Assembly (NCBI GenBank): GCA_030525525.1
Contig: JAUNEN010000003.1
Location: 1-64,000, forward strand
Source: Erysipelotrichaceae bacterium
GTDB lineage: Bacteria; Bacillota_I; Bacilli_A; Erysipelotrichales; Erysipelotrichaceae
DNA: 64,000 nt
Direction of reading: 5' to 3'
Part shown: positions 53,570-63,106 of the stretch, one piece after another
Layout: each line of letters opens with the position of its first letter
Numbering within the stretch: the first letter of the stretch is position 1
Translations under genes and position numbers: made by a program
Notes under the pieces: generated by a model
Seen by the model: the letters and a program-made list of their open reading frames with translations, nothing else
Database searches by the model: none
Told to the model about the DNA's origin: nothing

Positions 53570-54999
53570 GTACTTATGAAAATACCGGCACATTGGAAAA
53601 GATTGATATTACATCGATGCTTTTCAGCATCTGGAATTCGGTTAAGAAGATCTGGTATGTATTTGTATTGCTTCCCTTTATTCTGGCGGTTTTGAACTAC
53701 TTCCGTGTTTCCACGACATATTCACCGACATATACGGCGGAATCTACCATTTCGATTTCAGTTGTCGGAACGGACGGCACCGCAACAAACAATGCAAGAA
53801 CGGCAGATCAGCTCGGTAAGGTGTTCCCTTATATCTTCACATCGAGCGCAATGAAGGACATCATCGCAAACGATCTCGGCATGAGCTATGTTCCCGGAAA
53901 TATCACAGTGCAGAATGTTTCCGGAACCAATCTTCTGACAATCCGTGTTACCGGTTCGGATCCGGAACTGGTTTATAAGGTACTGCAGTCTGCGATTGTG
54001 ACTTATCCGGAGATTTCCCAGCATGTTGTCGGCAGAACCGCCGTCGAAGTGATCGATGACAGCGGTGTTCCGACAGATTCGGGAAAAAGAGGGGCAGCGA
54101 AAGGCTCGGTTATCGCCGGAGCAGTCGCGGGAGTGATTCTTTCTGTCATTATTCTGATTATCTATATGCTGACATTCAGAACAGTTCTGAATGCAAGGGA
54201 TATCCGCAGCATTACCAGTGTACCTTATCTCGGAACGCTGCCGGTTTACCGCAAGAGAAAGAGAAGAAAGTCAGACGCAAACGGAATCAATATTCTGCGG
54301 GACAATACCCAGCATGACTATCTGGAAGCGATCCGTGTTATCCGTACCAGACTTTCCAGAAACCTCAAATCGAATACGGCTCTGATGGTTACTTCCTCCC
54401 TTCCGGGCGAAGGAAAATCAACCGTTTCCGTCAACCTCGCACTGGCCTTTGCAATGCAGAATAAAAAGGTTGCGCTGATTGACTGCGATTTAAGAAATCC
54501 TTCTGTTATGGAAGTGCTGAACATGAAGGGTGATTATCCCGGCATTGCCGAAGTGCTTGCCGGGAACTGTGAACTGGAAGATACTCTGATTTCATATTCC
54601 AATAAAGGTACAGAAATGATGATTCTTCCCGGCACCCCGCCGACCGGTGCAGATCATCCGGAGCTTCTCAGATCGAAGAAGATGCGGCAGATCATCAATA
54701 CAATCAAGAAACAGGTTGATATCGTTGTTCTTGATACACCGCCGAGTGCAATGCTCGCGGATGCGGAAATGGTTGTCCGTCATGCGGATGCTGCAGTTTA
54801 TGTTGTGATGTGCGATTATGCAAGATCGCAATACGTTCAGAAAGGAATCAGCGAACTCGCTGAAACCGGAATTGATATTAAAGGCGTGATTCTGAATGCA
54901 GGCAAGGAAGCTTCTTCTTCCGGGTACGGCGGATATGGTTACGGCTATTACGGCAGTAAGTCCAGCAGTTATTATGGATCTGAAGATGCAGAGAGGTGA
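53566..54999 (+). CDS. Wzz/BY-kinase, paralogue of the first-locus kinase
   Basis: 477 residues. Membrane segments near 30-47 and 183-205. Extracytoplasmic Wzz part shares TADQLGKVFPYI with 56-1483 (TANLLGKVFPYI). Kinase: TSSLPGEGKSTVSVNLA near 279-295, ALIDCDLRNPSV near 307-318, VVLDTPPSAMLADAE near 389-403 and tail SGYGGYGYGYYGSKSSSYYGS near 453-473. It is plainly a duplicate of the 56-1483 protein. Starts within the stop of the upstream kinase and is followed by a glycosyltransferase. Two kinases per locus suggests division of labour or hetero-oligomers. Confidence 0.93.
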   Translation: MSTYENTGTLEKIDITSMLFSIWNSVKKIWYVFVLLPFILAVLNYFRVSTTYSPTYTAESTISISVVGTDGTATNNARTADQLGKVFPYIFTSSAMKDIIANDLGMSYVPGNITVQNVSGTNLLTIRVTGSDPELVYKVLQSAIVTYPEISQHVVGRTAVEVIDDSGVPTDSGKRGAAKGSVIAGAVAGVILSVIILIIYMLTFRTVLNARDIRSITSVPYLGTLPVYRKRKRRKSDANGINILRDNTQHDYLEAIRVIRTRLSRNLKSNTALMVTSSLPGEGKSTVSVNLALAFAMQNKKVALIDCDLRNPSVMEVLNMKGDYPGIAEVLAGNCELEDTLISYSNKGTEMMILPGTPPTGADHPELLRSKKMRQIINTIKKQVDIVVLDTPPSAMLADAEMVVRHADAAVYVVMCDYARSQYVQKGISELAETGIDIKGVILNAGKEASSSGYGGYGYGYYGSKSSSYYGSEDAER

Positions 55000-55004
55000 A
55001 ATGG

Positions 55005-56084
55005 ATGAAAAAGATTCTCTTTATCACAAATCACTCATATATGTTCTACCAGTTCCGCAGGGAGCTGGTTTCCGACCTGCTGCAGGACTATGAAGTCGCA
55101 GTCCTGACTCCGTTCAACGGCAGAGAAGAGGATCTCAGAAACCTTGGCTGCAAACTGATTGAAACTCCTTTTGAAAGAAGAGGCATCTCCTTAACAAAGG
55201 AATACGGCCTTTACAAGCTTTACCTGGAACTGCTTGAGCAGGAAAAACCTGACTTTGTAATCACCTATTCCATCAAGCCGAATATTTTCGGCGGTATGGC
55301 TTGTGAAAAGCTCGGGATCCCTTATGCAGTCAATGTGCAGGGACTCGGAACTGCCTTCGAAAAGGCAGGAATGAAACAGGTTGCTTCAAAGCTCTATAAG
55401 GAAGCCTGCAAAGGCGCACGTGTTGTCTTCTTTGAAAACAACGAAAATGCCCAGTATTTTACGGATCATAAGATCATTCCCAAAGATCTGGCATTTGTAC
55501 TGCCCGGGGCAGGTGTCAATACGACCTATTATGCATATTCCCCGCTTGAACATCATGACAAATTCCATTTCCTCTATATCGGAAGAATTATGAAGGAAAA
55601 AGGTGTAGATGAGCTGTTTGAGGCTATGAGGAGAATCCACGACGAATTTCCGGACACGATTCTGGATATTGTCGGCTTTACCGAAGAAGACTACGAAGAA
55701 ACCATCAAAAAGCTGGAAGACGACGGAATTGCTGTTTTCCATGGTTTCCACAAAGATCCGAGACCTTATTACATCATGTCCGACTGCGTTGTGCTTCCTT
55801 CCTATCATGAAGGAATGTCCAATGTACTTCTGGAAGCCGCTTCTACAGGCAGGCTGTTAATCACAACGGATATTCCGGGATGCAGGGAAGCAGTAGATCT
55901 GACAAAAACCGGCTATCTTGTAAAACCGAAAGATACAGACTCTCTTTACAAAACCATGAAGCAGGCACTTGCTCTGCCTCAGGAAGAAAGAGAAAAGGCT
56001 TCCCGTCTGGCCAGAGAAAAGATGGAATATGAGTTTACAAAGGAAGAAGTTGTAAAACTGACACGGAACGCCTGCAGAATATGA
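55005..56084 (+). CDS. Glycosyltransferase family 4
   Basis: 359 residues from ATG 55005, with AGAGG upstream; a GTG at 54996 overlaps that site. ILFITNHSYMFYQFRRELVS near 4-23 and TYSIKPNIFGGMACEKLGIPYAVNVQGLG (about 86-114) are typical of the capsule GT4 group that adds N-acetylated sugars as second step. Donor half: FLYIGRIMKEKGVDELF near 188-204 and PSYHEGMSNVLLEAASTGR near 264-282. Being first after the kinases and sugar transferase, it may add the second residue of the repeat. Confidence 0.9.
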   Translation: MKKILFITNHSYMFYQFRRELVSDLLQDYEVAVLTPFNGREEDLRNLGCKLIETPFERRGISLTKEYGLYKLYLELLEQEKPDFVITYSIKPNIFGGMACEKLGIPYAVNVQGLGTAFEKAGMKQVASKLYKEACKGARVVFFENNENAQYFTDHKIIPKDLAFVLPGAGVNTTYYAYSPLEHHDKFHFLYIGRIMKEKGVDELFEAMRRIHDEFPDTILDIVGFTEEDYEETIKKLEDDGIAVFHGFHKDPRPYYIMSDCVVLPSYHEGMSNVLLEAASTGRLLITTDIPGCREAVDLTKTGYLVKPKDTDSLYKTMKQALALPQEEREKASRLAREKMEYEFTKEEVVKLTRNACRI

Positions 56085-57199
56085 ATGCTTATATCAGATA
56101 TTTCGGATATTTCGGCTATCTGCTTCTTCTGTGGTTTATTTCTTCCAGAAGGCACGGCAGTGTGACCCGAAAAGAACAGATCGGCAATGAGACAGTTACC
56201 AGGTATAACTGGCTTTTTGCATTGCTTGCCATAGCGCCTCTGATTTATCTGGCAGCCACAAGATCGATCTATTTCGGTGATACGAATGTTTACAGAAGAG
56301 GCTTTGAACAGTCGCCGAGCTCTTTTTCAGGATTCGGCGCGTTTTTGGAGACTCTGACAAAAGACAGAGGCTTTTATCTGTTTGCGGCTTTGATGCGGAC
56401 AGTTCTGGGAAACAGGCCGGTTGTGTATTTCGGCATTGTAGCTGCGATCCAGCTTGTCCTGCTGGTTTCAATGCTTCGGAAGTATTCAAACGATCTGCTG
56501 ATTTCCCTTTTTGTTTTTGTGGCATCCGCGGATTATCTTTCTTTTATGCATAACGGAATCAGACAGTTTGTTGCTGTCTGTATGATCTGCGCTGCTTCAA
56601 AATTCATTTTTGAACGCAGATATATTCCTGCTGTTCTTGTAATCCTGTTTGCGTCACAGTTTCACCAGTCTGCTCTGATTATGATTCCCATTATTTTCAT
56701 CACGCAGGGCAATCCATGGAACAAGAGTACGGTCGGCCTGCTTTTCGGTGCCATTATTGTCGTTGTGCTTGTCAATCAGTTTACCGGATTGCTCGATTCA
56801 CTTCTGCAGGAAACACAGTATGCGAATATCGTCAGTGACTGGACAGAGTGGGATGATAACGGAACGAATCCGCTGCGCGTACTGGTTTATTGTGTCCCGG
56901 CAATCCTCTCTTTGCTCGGATTAAGATATATCCGCGAAGAAAATAATCCGATGATTAATATCTGCACGAATATGTCGGTTATTTCGGCAGGTCTTTATAT
57001 TGTTTCCATGGCGACATCCGGAATCTATATCGGACGTCTGCCGATTTACGTCTGTCTTTACGCAAACTGCATCCTGCTTCCATGGGAACTTGAAAATCTG
57101 TTCAGCCGGCAGTCATCAGAAATCATACGCGCTCTGATGATTGTGCTCTTCCTTGCGTTCTACTATTACCAGATACATTTTACGTGGGGTGTCATATGA
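56081..57199 (+). CDS. EpsG/Wzy-like polysaccharide polymerase
   Basis: 372 residues, about ten hydrophobic segments. STRSIYFGDTNVYRRGFEQSPSSF type loop near 60-80 carries the EpsG Asp/Tyr motif. FVASADYLSFMHNGIRQFVAVCM (about 147-169) resembles the conserved central region. It probably links lipid-carried repeats outside. It overlaps both neighbours by ATGA. Confidence 0.8.
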   Translation: MNAYIRYFGYFGYLLLLWFISSRRHGSVTRKEQIGNETVTRYNWLFALLAIAPLIYLAATRSIYFGDTNVYRRGFEQSPSSFSGFGAFLETLTKDRGFYLFAALMRTVLGNRPVVYFGIVAAIQLVLLVSMLRKYSNDLLISLFVFVASADYLSFMHNGIRQFVAVCMICAASKFIFERRYIPAVLVILFASQFHQSALIMIPIIFITQGNPWNKSTVGLLFGAIIVVVLVNQFTGLLDSLLQETQYANIVSDWTEWDDNGTNPLRVLVYCVPAILSLLGLRYIREENNPMINICTNMSVISAGLYIVSMATSGIYIGRLPIYVCLYANCILLPWELENLFSRQSSEIIRALMIVLFLAFYYYQIHFTWGVI

Positions 57200-58314
57200 G
57201 CAAAGCAGAACAGAGAGTGCTCCGCATTCTTCATGTCATCGGCGTTTTGAACCGCGGTGGGGCAGAGACGATGATTATGAATCTTTACCGGAATATCGAC
57301 CGTACAAAGGTTCAGTTTGATTTTGTGGAGAATACAGATGAAACCGGAATTTATGAGCAGGAGATCAGAGAGCTCGGAGGAAGAATCTATCACTGCCCGA
57401 AATTTTCGGGAAATGTGATTTCCTATATGAAATGGTGGAATGAATTCTTTGATCATCATATGAATGAGTTTGCCTTCGTGCACGGTCATATCGGCAGCAC
57501 CGCCGCAATGTATCTTCATTCCGCCAAAAAGCACGGAATCCCGACCATTGCGCACAGCCATAACGTATTCAGAGGATATGATCTGAATCAGATTGAATAC
57601 CGGATTCTTTCGTATCCGACAAGATTCATTTCCGATTATTTCTTTGCCTGCTCACTGGATGCAGGGATCAGCCGCTTTGGCAGAAAAGCTTCCTTTCAGG
57701 TGATCCGCAACGCGATCGACACAAAGCAGTTTGAATACAGAGAAGAGTACCGCAGGCAGATTCTGGATGAATTGCAGATTGATGAGACAACGGCAGTCTT
57801 CGGCCATATCGGCCGTTTCTGGCCGCAGAAGAACCATGCATTCCTGATTGATATTTTCAAAGAGGTTCTGAAACTTCATCCTGATTCAATTTTGCTGCTG
57901 GTCGGGGACGGACCTCTGAAAGAAGAAACCGAACAGAGAGTTATTTCGTCGGGACTGCAGGATCGGATCAGATTCCTCGGTGTCAGAGAAGATATTCCGA
58001 AGATGATGTGTGCCATCGATGTCATGATCTTCCCGTCAGTCTATGAAGGACTTCCGGTTACTTTGGTTGAATCACAATGTTCGGGACTGAAATGCCTGAT
58101 GTCGGACGTGATTTCGGATGAGACGATTCTCTGTCCTGAACTGATCGAAAAAATGTCACTCAATGAATCTGCGCATCAATGGGCAGAGAAAGCCTTAAGC
58201 ATGCGGGGATATGAAAGAAGATCCTTTGTACATGAAATTACGGAACAGGGATTTGATATCGCAGAAAATGCTGCACGGCTGCAGAAGTTTTATCAATCGG
58301 GAGGCAATGCATGA
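57196..58314 (+). CDS. Glycosyltransferase family 4
   Basis: 372 residues from ATG 57196 (ATGA overlap with the polymerase stop). VLRILHVIGVLNRGGAETMIMNLY near 7-30 is the GT4 opening. Acceptor side: FVHGHIGSTAAMYL near 94-107 and SHNVFRG near 121-127. Donor side: FGHIGRFWPQKNHAFL near 200-215 and PSVYEGLPVTLVESQCSGL near 281-299 (E-x7-E). Similar layout to 28857-30002 in the first locus. Confidence 0.92.
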   Translation: MSKAEQRVLRILHVIGVLNRGGAETMIMNLYRNIDRTKVQFDFVENTDETGIYEQEIRELGGRIYHCPKFSGNVISYMKWWNEFFDHHMNEFAFVHGHIGSTAAMYLHSAKKHGIPTIAHSHNVFRGYDLNQIEYRILSYPTRFISDYFFACSLDAGISRFGRKASFQVIRNAIDTKQFEYREEYRRQILDELQIDETTAVFGHIGRFWPQKNHAFLIDIFKEVLKLHPDSILLLVGDGPLKEETEQRVISSGLQDRIRFLGVREDIPKMMCAIDVMIFPSVYEGLPVTLVESQCSGLKCLMSDVISDETILCPELIEKMSLNESAHQWAEKALSMRGYERRSFVHEITEQGFDIAENAARLQKFYQSGGNA

Positions 58315-59204
58315 AAGAGATTCAGCTGACAATCTTTACACCGGCCTACAACCGCGCGCATACAATCGGGCGGACTTACGAATCTCTGAAGAAGCAGACC
58401 TGCAAAGATTTCATATGGCTTGTAGTGGATGACGGTTCATCTGACAATACAGCCGATCTTGTAAAGAACTGGATGAAAGAAGAAAAAGAATTTGAAATCC
58501 AGTATGTTTATAAAGAAAACGGAGGCATGCATACAGCTCATAACGCAGCTTATGCTAATATACATACAGAGATCAATACCTGTCTTGATTCAGATGATGC
58601 CATGCCTGAAAAAGCTGCCGAAGCGATTCTGAAGAAATGGAATGAAATCAAAGATCAGGGTTATGCCGGAATCATTGCGCTGGATGCGGTTATGGATACC
58701 GGTGAAGTGATCGGAAAAGGCTTCCCTTCCGGAATGAACGAAACAACTGTCAGCGGCTATTATGCACAGGGCGGATCAGGTGATAAAAAACTGATTTACC
58801 GGACGGATATCATCAATCAATATCCGGAGTATCCTGTTTTTGAAGGAGAAAAGTATGTTTCTCTTGCATATAAATACCGTCTGATCGATCAATCTTATAA
58901 AATGGCAGTATTGGATGAGATTGTATGTCTGGTTGATTATCAGCCCGACGGCTCCACCAATACGATGTGGAAGCAGTATTATAAATATCCCAAAGGATTT
59001 GCATTCTGGCGTACAATCCGGATCAAATATCCTGATTCAAAAAAGAGACAGTTTATTGACTGCATCCACTATGTGGCAGAAAGCAGAATCGCCAAAAACA
59101 AACACTACATCAGAGAATCACCTGCGAAGTTCATGACAGCCTTGGCTGTTCCGGCAGGAATTCTGTTTGAGCAGCTGATCTACCTGAAAGGGAAGAAAGC
59201 ATGA
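58311..59204 (+). CDS. GT2-family glycosyltransferase
   Basis: 297 residues. LTIFTPAYNRAHTIGRTYESLKKQ near 6-29, WLVVDDGSSDNTA near 36-48 with metal-site DSDD at 93-96, and YKENGGMHTAHNAAY near 67-81. This matches the capsule GT2 group in which YNRA and GGKHTAHN-like motifs occur. Ends with a lysine-rich tail, common in membrane-associated GT2 enzymes. ATGA overlaps at both ends. Confidence 0.92.
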   Translation: MKEIQLTIFTPAYNRAHTIGRTYESLKKQTCKDFIWLVVDDGSSDNTADLVKNWMKEEKEFEIQYVYKENGGMHTAHNAAYANIHTEINTCLDSDDAMPEKAAEAILKKWNEIKDQGYAGIIALDAVMDTGEVIGKGFPSGMNETTVSGYYAQGGSGDKKLIYRTDIINQYPEYPVFEGEKYVSLAYKYRLIDQSYKMAVLDEIVCLVDYQPDGSTNTMWKQYYKYPKGFAFWRTIRIKYPDSKKRQFIDCIHYVAESRIAKNKHYIRESPAKFMTALAVPAGILFEQLIYLKGKKA

Positions 59205-59911
59205 TACCGAAGAAAATACATTACTGCTGGTTCGGCAGAGGTGAGATGAATCAGAAAGCACTGAAGTGCATAGAGAGCTGGAAGAAACACTGCCCCGATT
59301 ATGAATTGATTGAGTGGAGCGAAGATAACTACGATGTCAACGGCAATGCCTATACTGCATATCTTTACCAGGAGAGAAAGTTTGCTTTTTTAAGCGATGT
59401 TGTCAGACTGCAGAAGATTTACGAAGAAGGCGGCATTTACTTTGATGTTGATGTGGAAGCAGTGAAATCATTTGATGATCTGCTGAATCAGAAAGCTTTT
59501 TTCGGCTTTGAAACAGAAAGCTATATCAATACCGGCCTGGGATTCGGTGCAGAACCCCATAATGAAGCAGTCGGAGCAATGCTGCATGAATACGACAGCT
59601 ACGTAGGCGGCGGTATCAATGAGACAATCGGTTCGCCGATTATCAATACAAGAGCACTTGTAAAACTCGGACTGGAACAGAACGGAAAGCTTCAGCATCT
59701 GAAAGATGCGACCGTCTATCCGCCTGAGTATTTCAACCCGTATGATGACCCGACAGGAATATTGAATCAGACCAAAAACACATATTCCATTCACTGGTAC
59801 GCAAAGAGCTGGATGCCGATGAGAAAGAGAGTCCGCAGCGCTTTGATGAAACCGGTGCACAGATTATTTGGAAAGGATCGTTTTTCATGGCTGACAAGAA
59901 AAAAGTCCTGA
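59201..59911 (+). CDS. GT32-type glycosyltransferase (Gly_transf_sug family)
   Basis: 236 residues. IPKKIHYCWFGRGEMNQKALKCIESWKKH near 2-30 and SDVVRLQKIYEEGGIYFDVDVEAV (about 65-88) with the DXD pair are the hallmarks of GT32 capsule enzymes related to yeast Och1. IHWYAKSW near 199-206 supplies the late conserved His/Trp. Family members often use UDP-Gal, UDP-Glc or GDP-Man; the donor is not certain here. Its 3' end overlaps the next gene by 25 bases. Confidence 0.92.
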   Translation: MIPKKIHYCWFGRGEMNQKALKCIESWKKHCPDYELIEWSEDNYDVNGNAYTAYLYQERKFAFLSDVVRLQKIYEEGGIYFDVDVEAVKSFDDLLNQKAFFGFETESYINTGLGFGAEPHNEAVGAMLHEYDSYVGGGINETIGSPIINTRALVKLGLEQNGKLQHLKDATVYPPEYFNPYDDPTGILNQTKNTYSIHWYAKSWMPMRKRVRSALMKPVHRLFGKDRFSWLTRKKS

Positions 59912-61086
59912 TCTTTTCACATGCGATGGAAATCGGAGGAGCTGAAAAATCTCTTCTCGGTCTTCTGAGTGCCTTTGATACAGACCGCTGTGAGGTTTTT
60001 CTTTTTCTGATGCGCCATCAGGGTGAGCTGATGCAATGTATTCCGGATCAGATTCATCTGATGCCGGAAATCCCGGCATATGCAGATCTTGCCGTTCCGA
60101 TTAAGACAGTCATCCGGAAAAAGCATTTCAGAATATTCTTCGGCAGAGCTCTCGGAAAACTGATGGCAAAACGCTATGTCAGAACACACTTTCCGGGGTG
60201 TGACAATGATGTCGGACTGCAGTACAGCCACAAATATACAGAAGCGTTCATGCCGAAGATTCCGGGTGAATACGACCTTGTGATCAGCTATCTGACACCT
60301 CACTACTTCGCTGCAGACAAGGTGAATGCGAAGAAAAGAGCCGCATGGATCCATACCGACTATGCAAATGTGGCAATGGATAGAGATTCCCAGCTTGCAA
60401 TGTGGGGGAAATATGATCATATCATCTCAATTTCAGATGAATGTTCAGAATCATTTACATCAGTTTTCCCTTCATTGAAAAACAGACTGATCCGAATCAA
60501 CAACATCCTGCCGGCTGAACTGATTGAAGCAATGTCTCTGGAAAAGCAGGATGAAATTGAAAAGGGAACATCCGTCAATCTGCTTTCGATCGGCAGATTC
60601 TGCTATGCAAAGAATTTCGAAAGCATCCCTTTGATCTGTAAAGAAGTATTGAAGAGCATTCCTGATCTGAAGTGGTATATCATCGGTTACGGAATTGATG
60701 AAACAAAAATCAGACAGGCAATCGCTGATGAAAAAATGCAGGATCATGTGATTGTTCTCGGGAAACGAACAAATCCCTACCCGTATATCAGAGACTGCGA
60801 TATGTATGTTCAGCCAAGCAGATATGAAGGCCGTGCAGTCACCGTTCAGGAAGCACAGATTCTGCAGAAGCCGGTTGTGATCACAAATTATAAAACTGCA
60901 GTCAGCCAGCTGGAAAACGGCATTGACGGCATCATTGTACAGAATGACATCAAAGCCTGTGCAGATGGGATCGTGAATCTTCTGCAGGATGAAAAACAGC
61001 AGGAATTCCTGATCCGGAATATGGCGGCAAGAGATTATACGGACCGCGACGGGATTGAAAAGATTTATCAGCTGCTGGAACGATAG
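59887..61086 (+). CDS. Glycosyltransferase family 4
   Basis: 399 residues. VLIFSHAMEIGGAEKSLLGLLSAF near 7-30, KKRAAWIHTDYANV near 149-162 and VSFDESC-like SISDECSESF near 180-189. Donor half: LLSIGRFCYAKNFESIPLI near 234-252 and PSRYEGRAVTVQEAQILQKPVVIT near 314-337. It starts within the preceding gene (25-base overlap). Its acceptor region resembles that of 4152-5267 (AAHVAWIHCDLAKKFL), hinting at a similar linkage in both polymers. Confidence 0.92.
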   Translation: MADKKKVLIFSHAMEIGGAEKSLLGLLSAFDTDRCEVFLFLMRHQGELMQCIPDQIHLMPEIPAYADLAVPIKTVIRKKHFRIFFGRALGKLMAKRYVRTHFPGCDNDVGLQYSHKYTEAFMPKIPGEYDLVISYLTPHYFAADKVNAKKRAAWIHTDYANVAMDRDSQLAMWGKYDHIISISDECSESFTSVFPSLKNRLIRINNILPAELIEAMSLEKQDEIEKGTSVNLLSIGRFCYAKNFESIPLICKEVLKSIPDLKWYIIGYGIDETKIRQAIADEKMQDHVIVLGKRTNPYPYIRDCDMYVQPSRYEGRAVTVQEAQILQKPVVITNYKTAVSQLENGIDGIIVQNDIKACADGIVNLLQDEKQQEFLIRNMAARDYTDRDGIEKIYQLLER

Positions 61087-61095
61087 GATTTGACT

Positions 61096-62109
61096 ATGCT
61101 GAAAGTGAGTATTGTTGTACCGGTTTACAATACAGAAAAATATCTGGAACGCTGTGTGCAGAGTCTGCTGGCGCAGACATTGCATGAAATTGAAATCATC
61201 CTGGTGGATGACGGCGCAACGGATTCAAGTCCGGAGATCTGCGACAGATATGCGCAGGAATACGGATTTGTGAAAGCGGTACATAAAGCAAACGGCGGTC
61301 TTTCATCCGCAAGAAATGCAGGTATGAAAGCTGCGTCGGGGGAGTATATCGGATTTGTGGACAGCGATGATGATGTCGAACCTGACATGTATCAGAAAAT
61401 GTATGAATGTGCGCACCGTGAAGGTGTGGATTTTGTGATGTCTGATTACATCCGTATCCCTTCAGAAGGAGACAGCTATCTGAAAACACTGCCGATCAGA
61501 GGCGGATTATATCAGAAAGAAGATATTGTAAAAGACATATATCCGAGTCTGATCATGGCCGGAAACATTGACTACGGTCCTCTTTTATCTGTCTGGCATT
61601 GCTTATATAAAAGAGATTTTCTGGAAAAGAATAATCTTTACTTCAATGAAGATGTCAGGTGGTCGGAAGATAATATATTCAGTGCAAAAGCAGGCTATTG
61701 CGCTTCCTCGTTTTATTACATGAAGGGAAGCGGATTATATCATTACTATCAGAATGCCGGAACAATCACCACCAGCTACCGAAAAGGCGCATGGGATGTT
61801 TATCTGACCATGCACAGGCATCTGCAGAAACACTTTGCGGATGTACCTGATTATGACTTTACCCAACAGCTCAAATGGCATCTGATTTACTATGCATGCA
61901 ACTGCATCGGCCAGACAGCAGCGCTCAAAGAAGAACAGCAGAAAGAAGAAATCCGCAGAATCCTGGAAACAGATGAATTGAAGAAGGCGCTTCGTCATGT
62001 TGATCTCAGTCAGGCTTCACGGAAGCTGAGAGTGCAGATTGATCTTATGAAGCTGCGGCAGGCAGGATTATTGCAGAAGATGATTCAGCGGAGAAACAGC
62101 CATGCCTGA
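61096..62109 (+). CDS. GT2-family glycosyltransferase
   Basis: 337 residues from ATG 61096 (AGGA at 61086-61089); a TTG at 61090 is not used. VSIVVPVYNTEKYLERCVQSLLAQT near 4-28, IILVDDGATDSSPEICD near 34-50, GGLSSARNAGMKAASGEYIGFVDSDDDV near 68-95 and WSEDNIFSAKAGYCA near 193-207. Standard capsule GT2. Its stop overlaps the next start by eight bases. Confidence 0.92.
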   Translation: MLKVSIVVPVYNTEKYLERCVQSLLAQTLHEIEIILVDDGATDSSPEICDRYAQEYGFVKAVHKANGGLSSARNAGMKAASGEYIGFVDSDDDVEPDMYQKMYECAHREGVDFVMSDYIRIPSEGDSYLKTLPIRGGLYQKEDIVKDIYPSLIMAGNIDYGPLLSVWHCLYKRDFLEKNNLYFNEDVRWSEDNIFSAKAGYCASSFYYMKGSGLYHYYQNAGTITTSYRKGAWDVYLTMHRHLQKHFADVPDYDFTQQLKWHLIYYACNCIGQTAALKEEQQKEEIRRILETDELKKALRHVDLSQASRKLRVQIDLMKLRQAGLLQKMIQRRNSHA

Positions 62110-63106
62110 AGTATCCATCATCATGCCGGTATTCAATAAGGAAAAATATCTGAGAAGCAGTCTGGATTCTGTGCTTGCTCAGACTTTTTCAGATTTTGAA
62201 CTGATTGCGGTCAATGACGGATCAACCGACATGAGTCAGAAGATTCTGGATGAATATGCAGAAAAAGACAGCCGCATTCATGTGATTGTCCAGCAGAATC
62301 AAGGTGTTTCTGCCGCAAGAAACAGAGGCCTTTTTGAAGCAAAAGGAACATGGATTCAGTTTCTTGACGGAGACGATCTGATTCAAAATGATTATCTGTC
62401 AAAGATTCTGAATACAGAATTCACGGAATCTGCAGATATCATATTTTCTGATTTCAGCAAAATGGATGAAACCGGCAAAGTGACGGAAGTAGTCAGATCC
62501 GGTGTATGCACGGAAACAGATCAATACGGACTGGCAGAGCTGTATCTGAATCTGCAGTATCAAAACGGCTTTTTCGGATTTATTTCTAATAAACTGATCC
62601 GCAAAGATCTGATTGATTCATGCAATGCCCTGTTCAATGAAAAGCTGACCCTGGCGGAGGATCTGGATTTTTTCCTGCAGATTTATCCGTCTGTGAAAAA
62701 AGCTGTATTCAGCGATATAAACAGCTTTTTGTATCTGCAGACCGATACCAATTATCTTCTGCGCAAAGAGGTGGATTATGATCTGCAGATCGGCATTCAG
62801 CTGAGAGCTGCAGAATGGATTGATTCTTTCAATCTGAATCATCCGATTGAAAACGGTCCTGAAAAAGCGATCGGTAATTATGTTTATGCGATTCTGTTTG
62901 AAGCGGAAGAGAGCGGTGCAGCTGCCGAAAGGCTGTTGGGACAGAGTCACTCTGCTGATATTCTGAGACATGTTGATCCGGATCAGTTTACGGGTTTGAA
63001 ACGGCAGATTCTTTCTCTTTTGAAAAAGAAAAAGATATGGGAAATACAGGCACTTCTCAAAGTACGCAATTCTGTCAGAACAGTATACAGGAGGCTGAAA
63101 AAATGA
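62102..63106 (+). CDS. GT2-family glycosyltransferase
   Basis: 334 residues. VSIIMPVFNKEKYLRSSLDSVLAQT near 4-28, LIAVNDGSTDMSQKILDEY near 34-52, QGVSAARNRGLFEAKGTWIQFLDGDD near 69-94 and LTLAEDLDFFLQIYP near 181-195. It differs from the preceding GT2 in DXD (DGDD instead of DSDD). It overlaps the pyruvyltransferase start (ATGA 63103-63106). Confidence 0.92.
   Translation: MPEVSIIMPVFNKEKYLRSSLDSVLAQTFSDFELIAVNDGSTDMSQKILDEYAEKDSRIHVIVQQNQGVSAARNRGLFEAKGTWIQFLDGDDLIQNDYLSKILNTEFTESADIIFSDFSKMDETGKVTEVVRSGVCTETDQYGLAELYLNLQYQNGFFGFISNKLIRKDLIDSCNALFNEKLTLAEDLDFFLQIYPSVKKAVFSDINSFLYLQTDTNYLLRKEVDYDLQIGIQLRAAEWIDSFNLNHPIENGPEKAIGNYVYAILFEAEESGAAAERLLGQSHSADILRHVDPDQFTGLKRQILSLLKKKKIWEIQALLKVRNSVRTVYRRLKK

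Noticed and set aside
60472-61185. Minus-strand open frame of 237 codons
   Set aside because: Antisense to a clear GT4 gene; translation is Cys/Phe/Ile-rich low-quality sequence with no family features.
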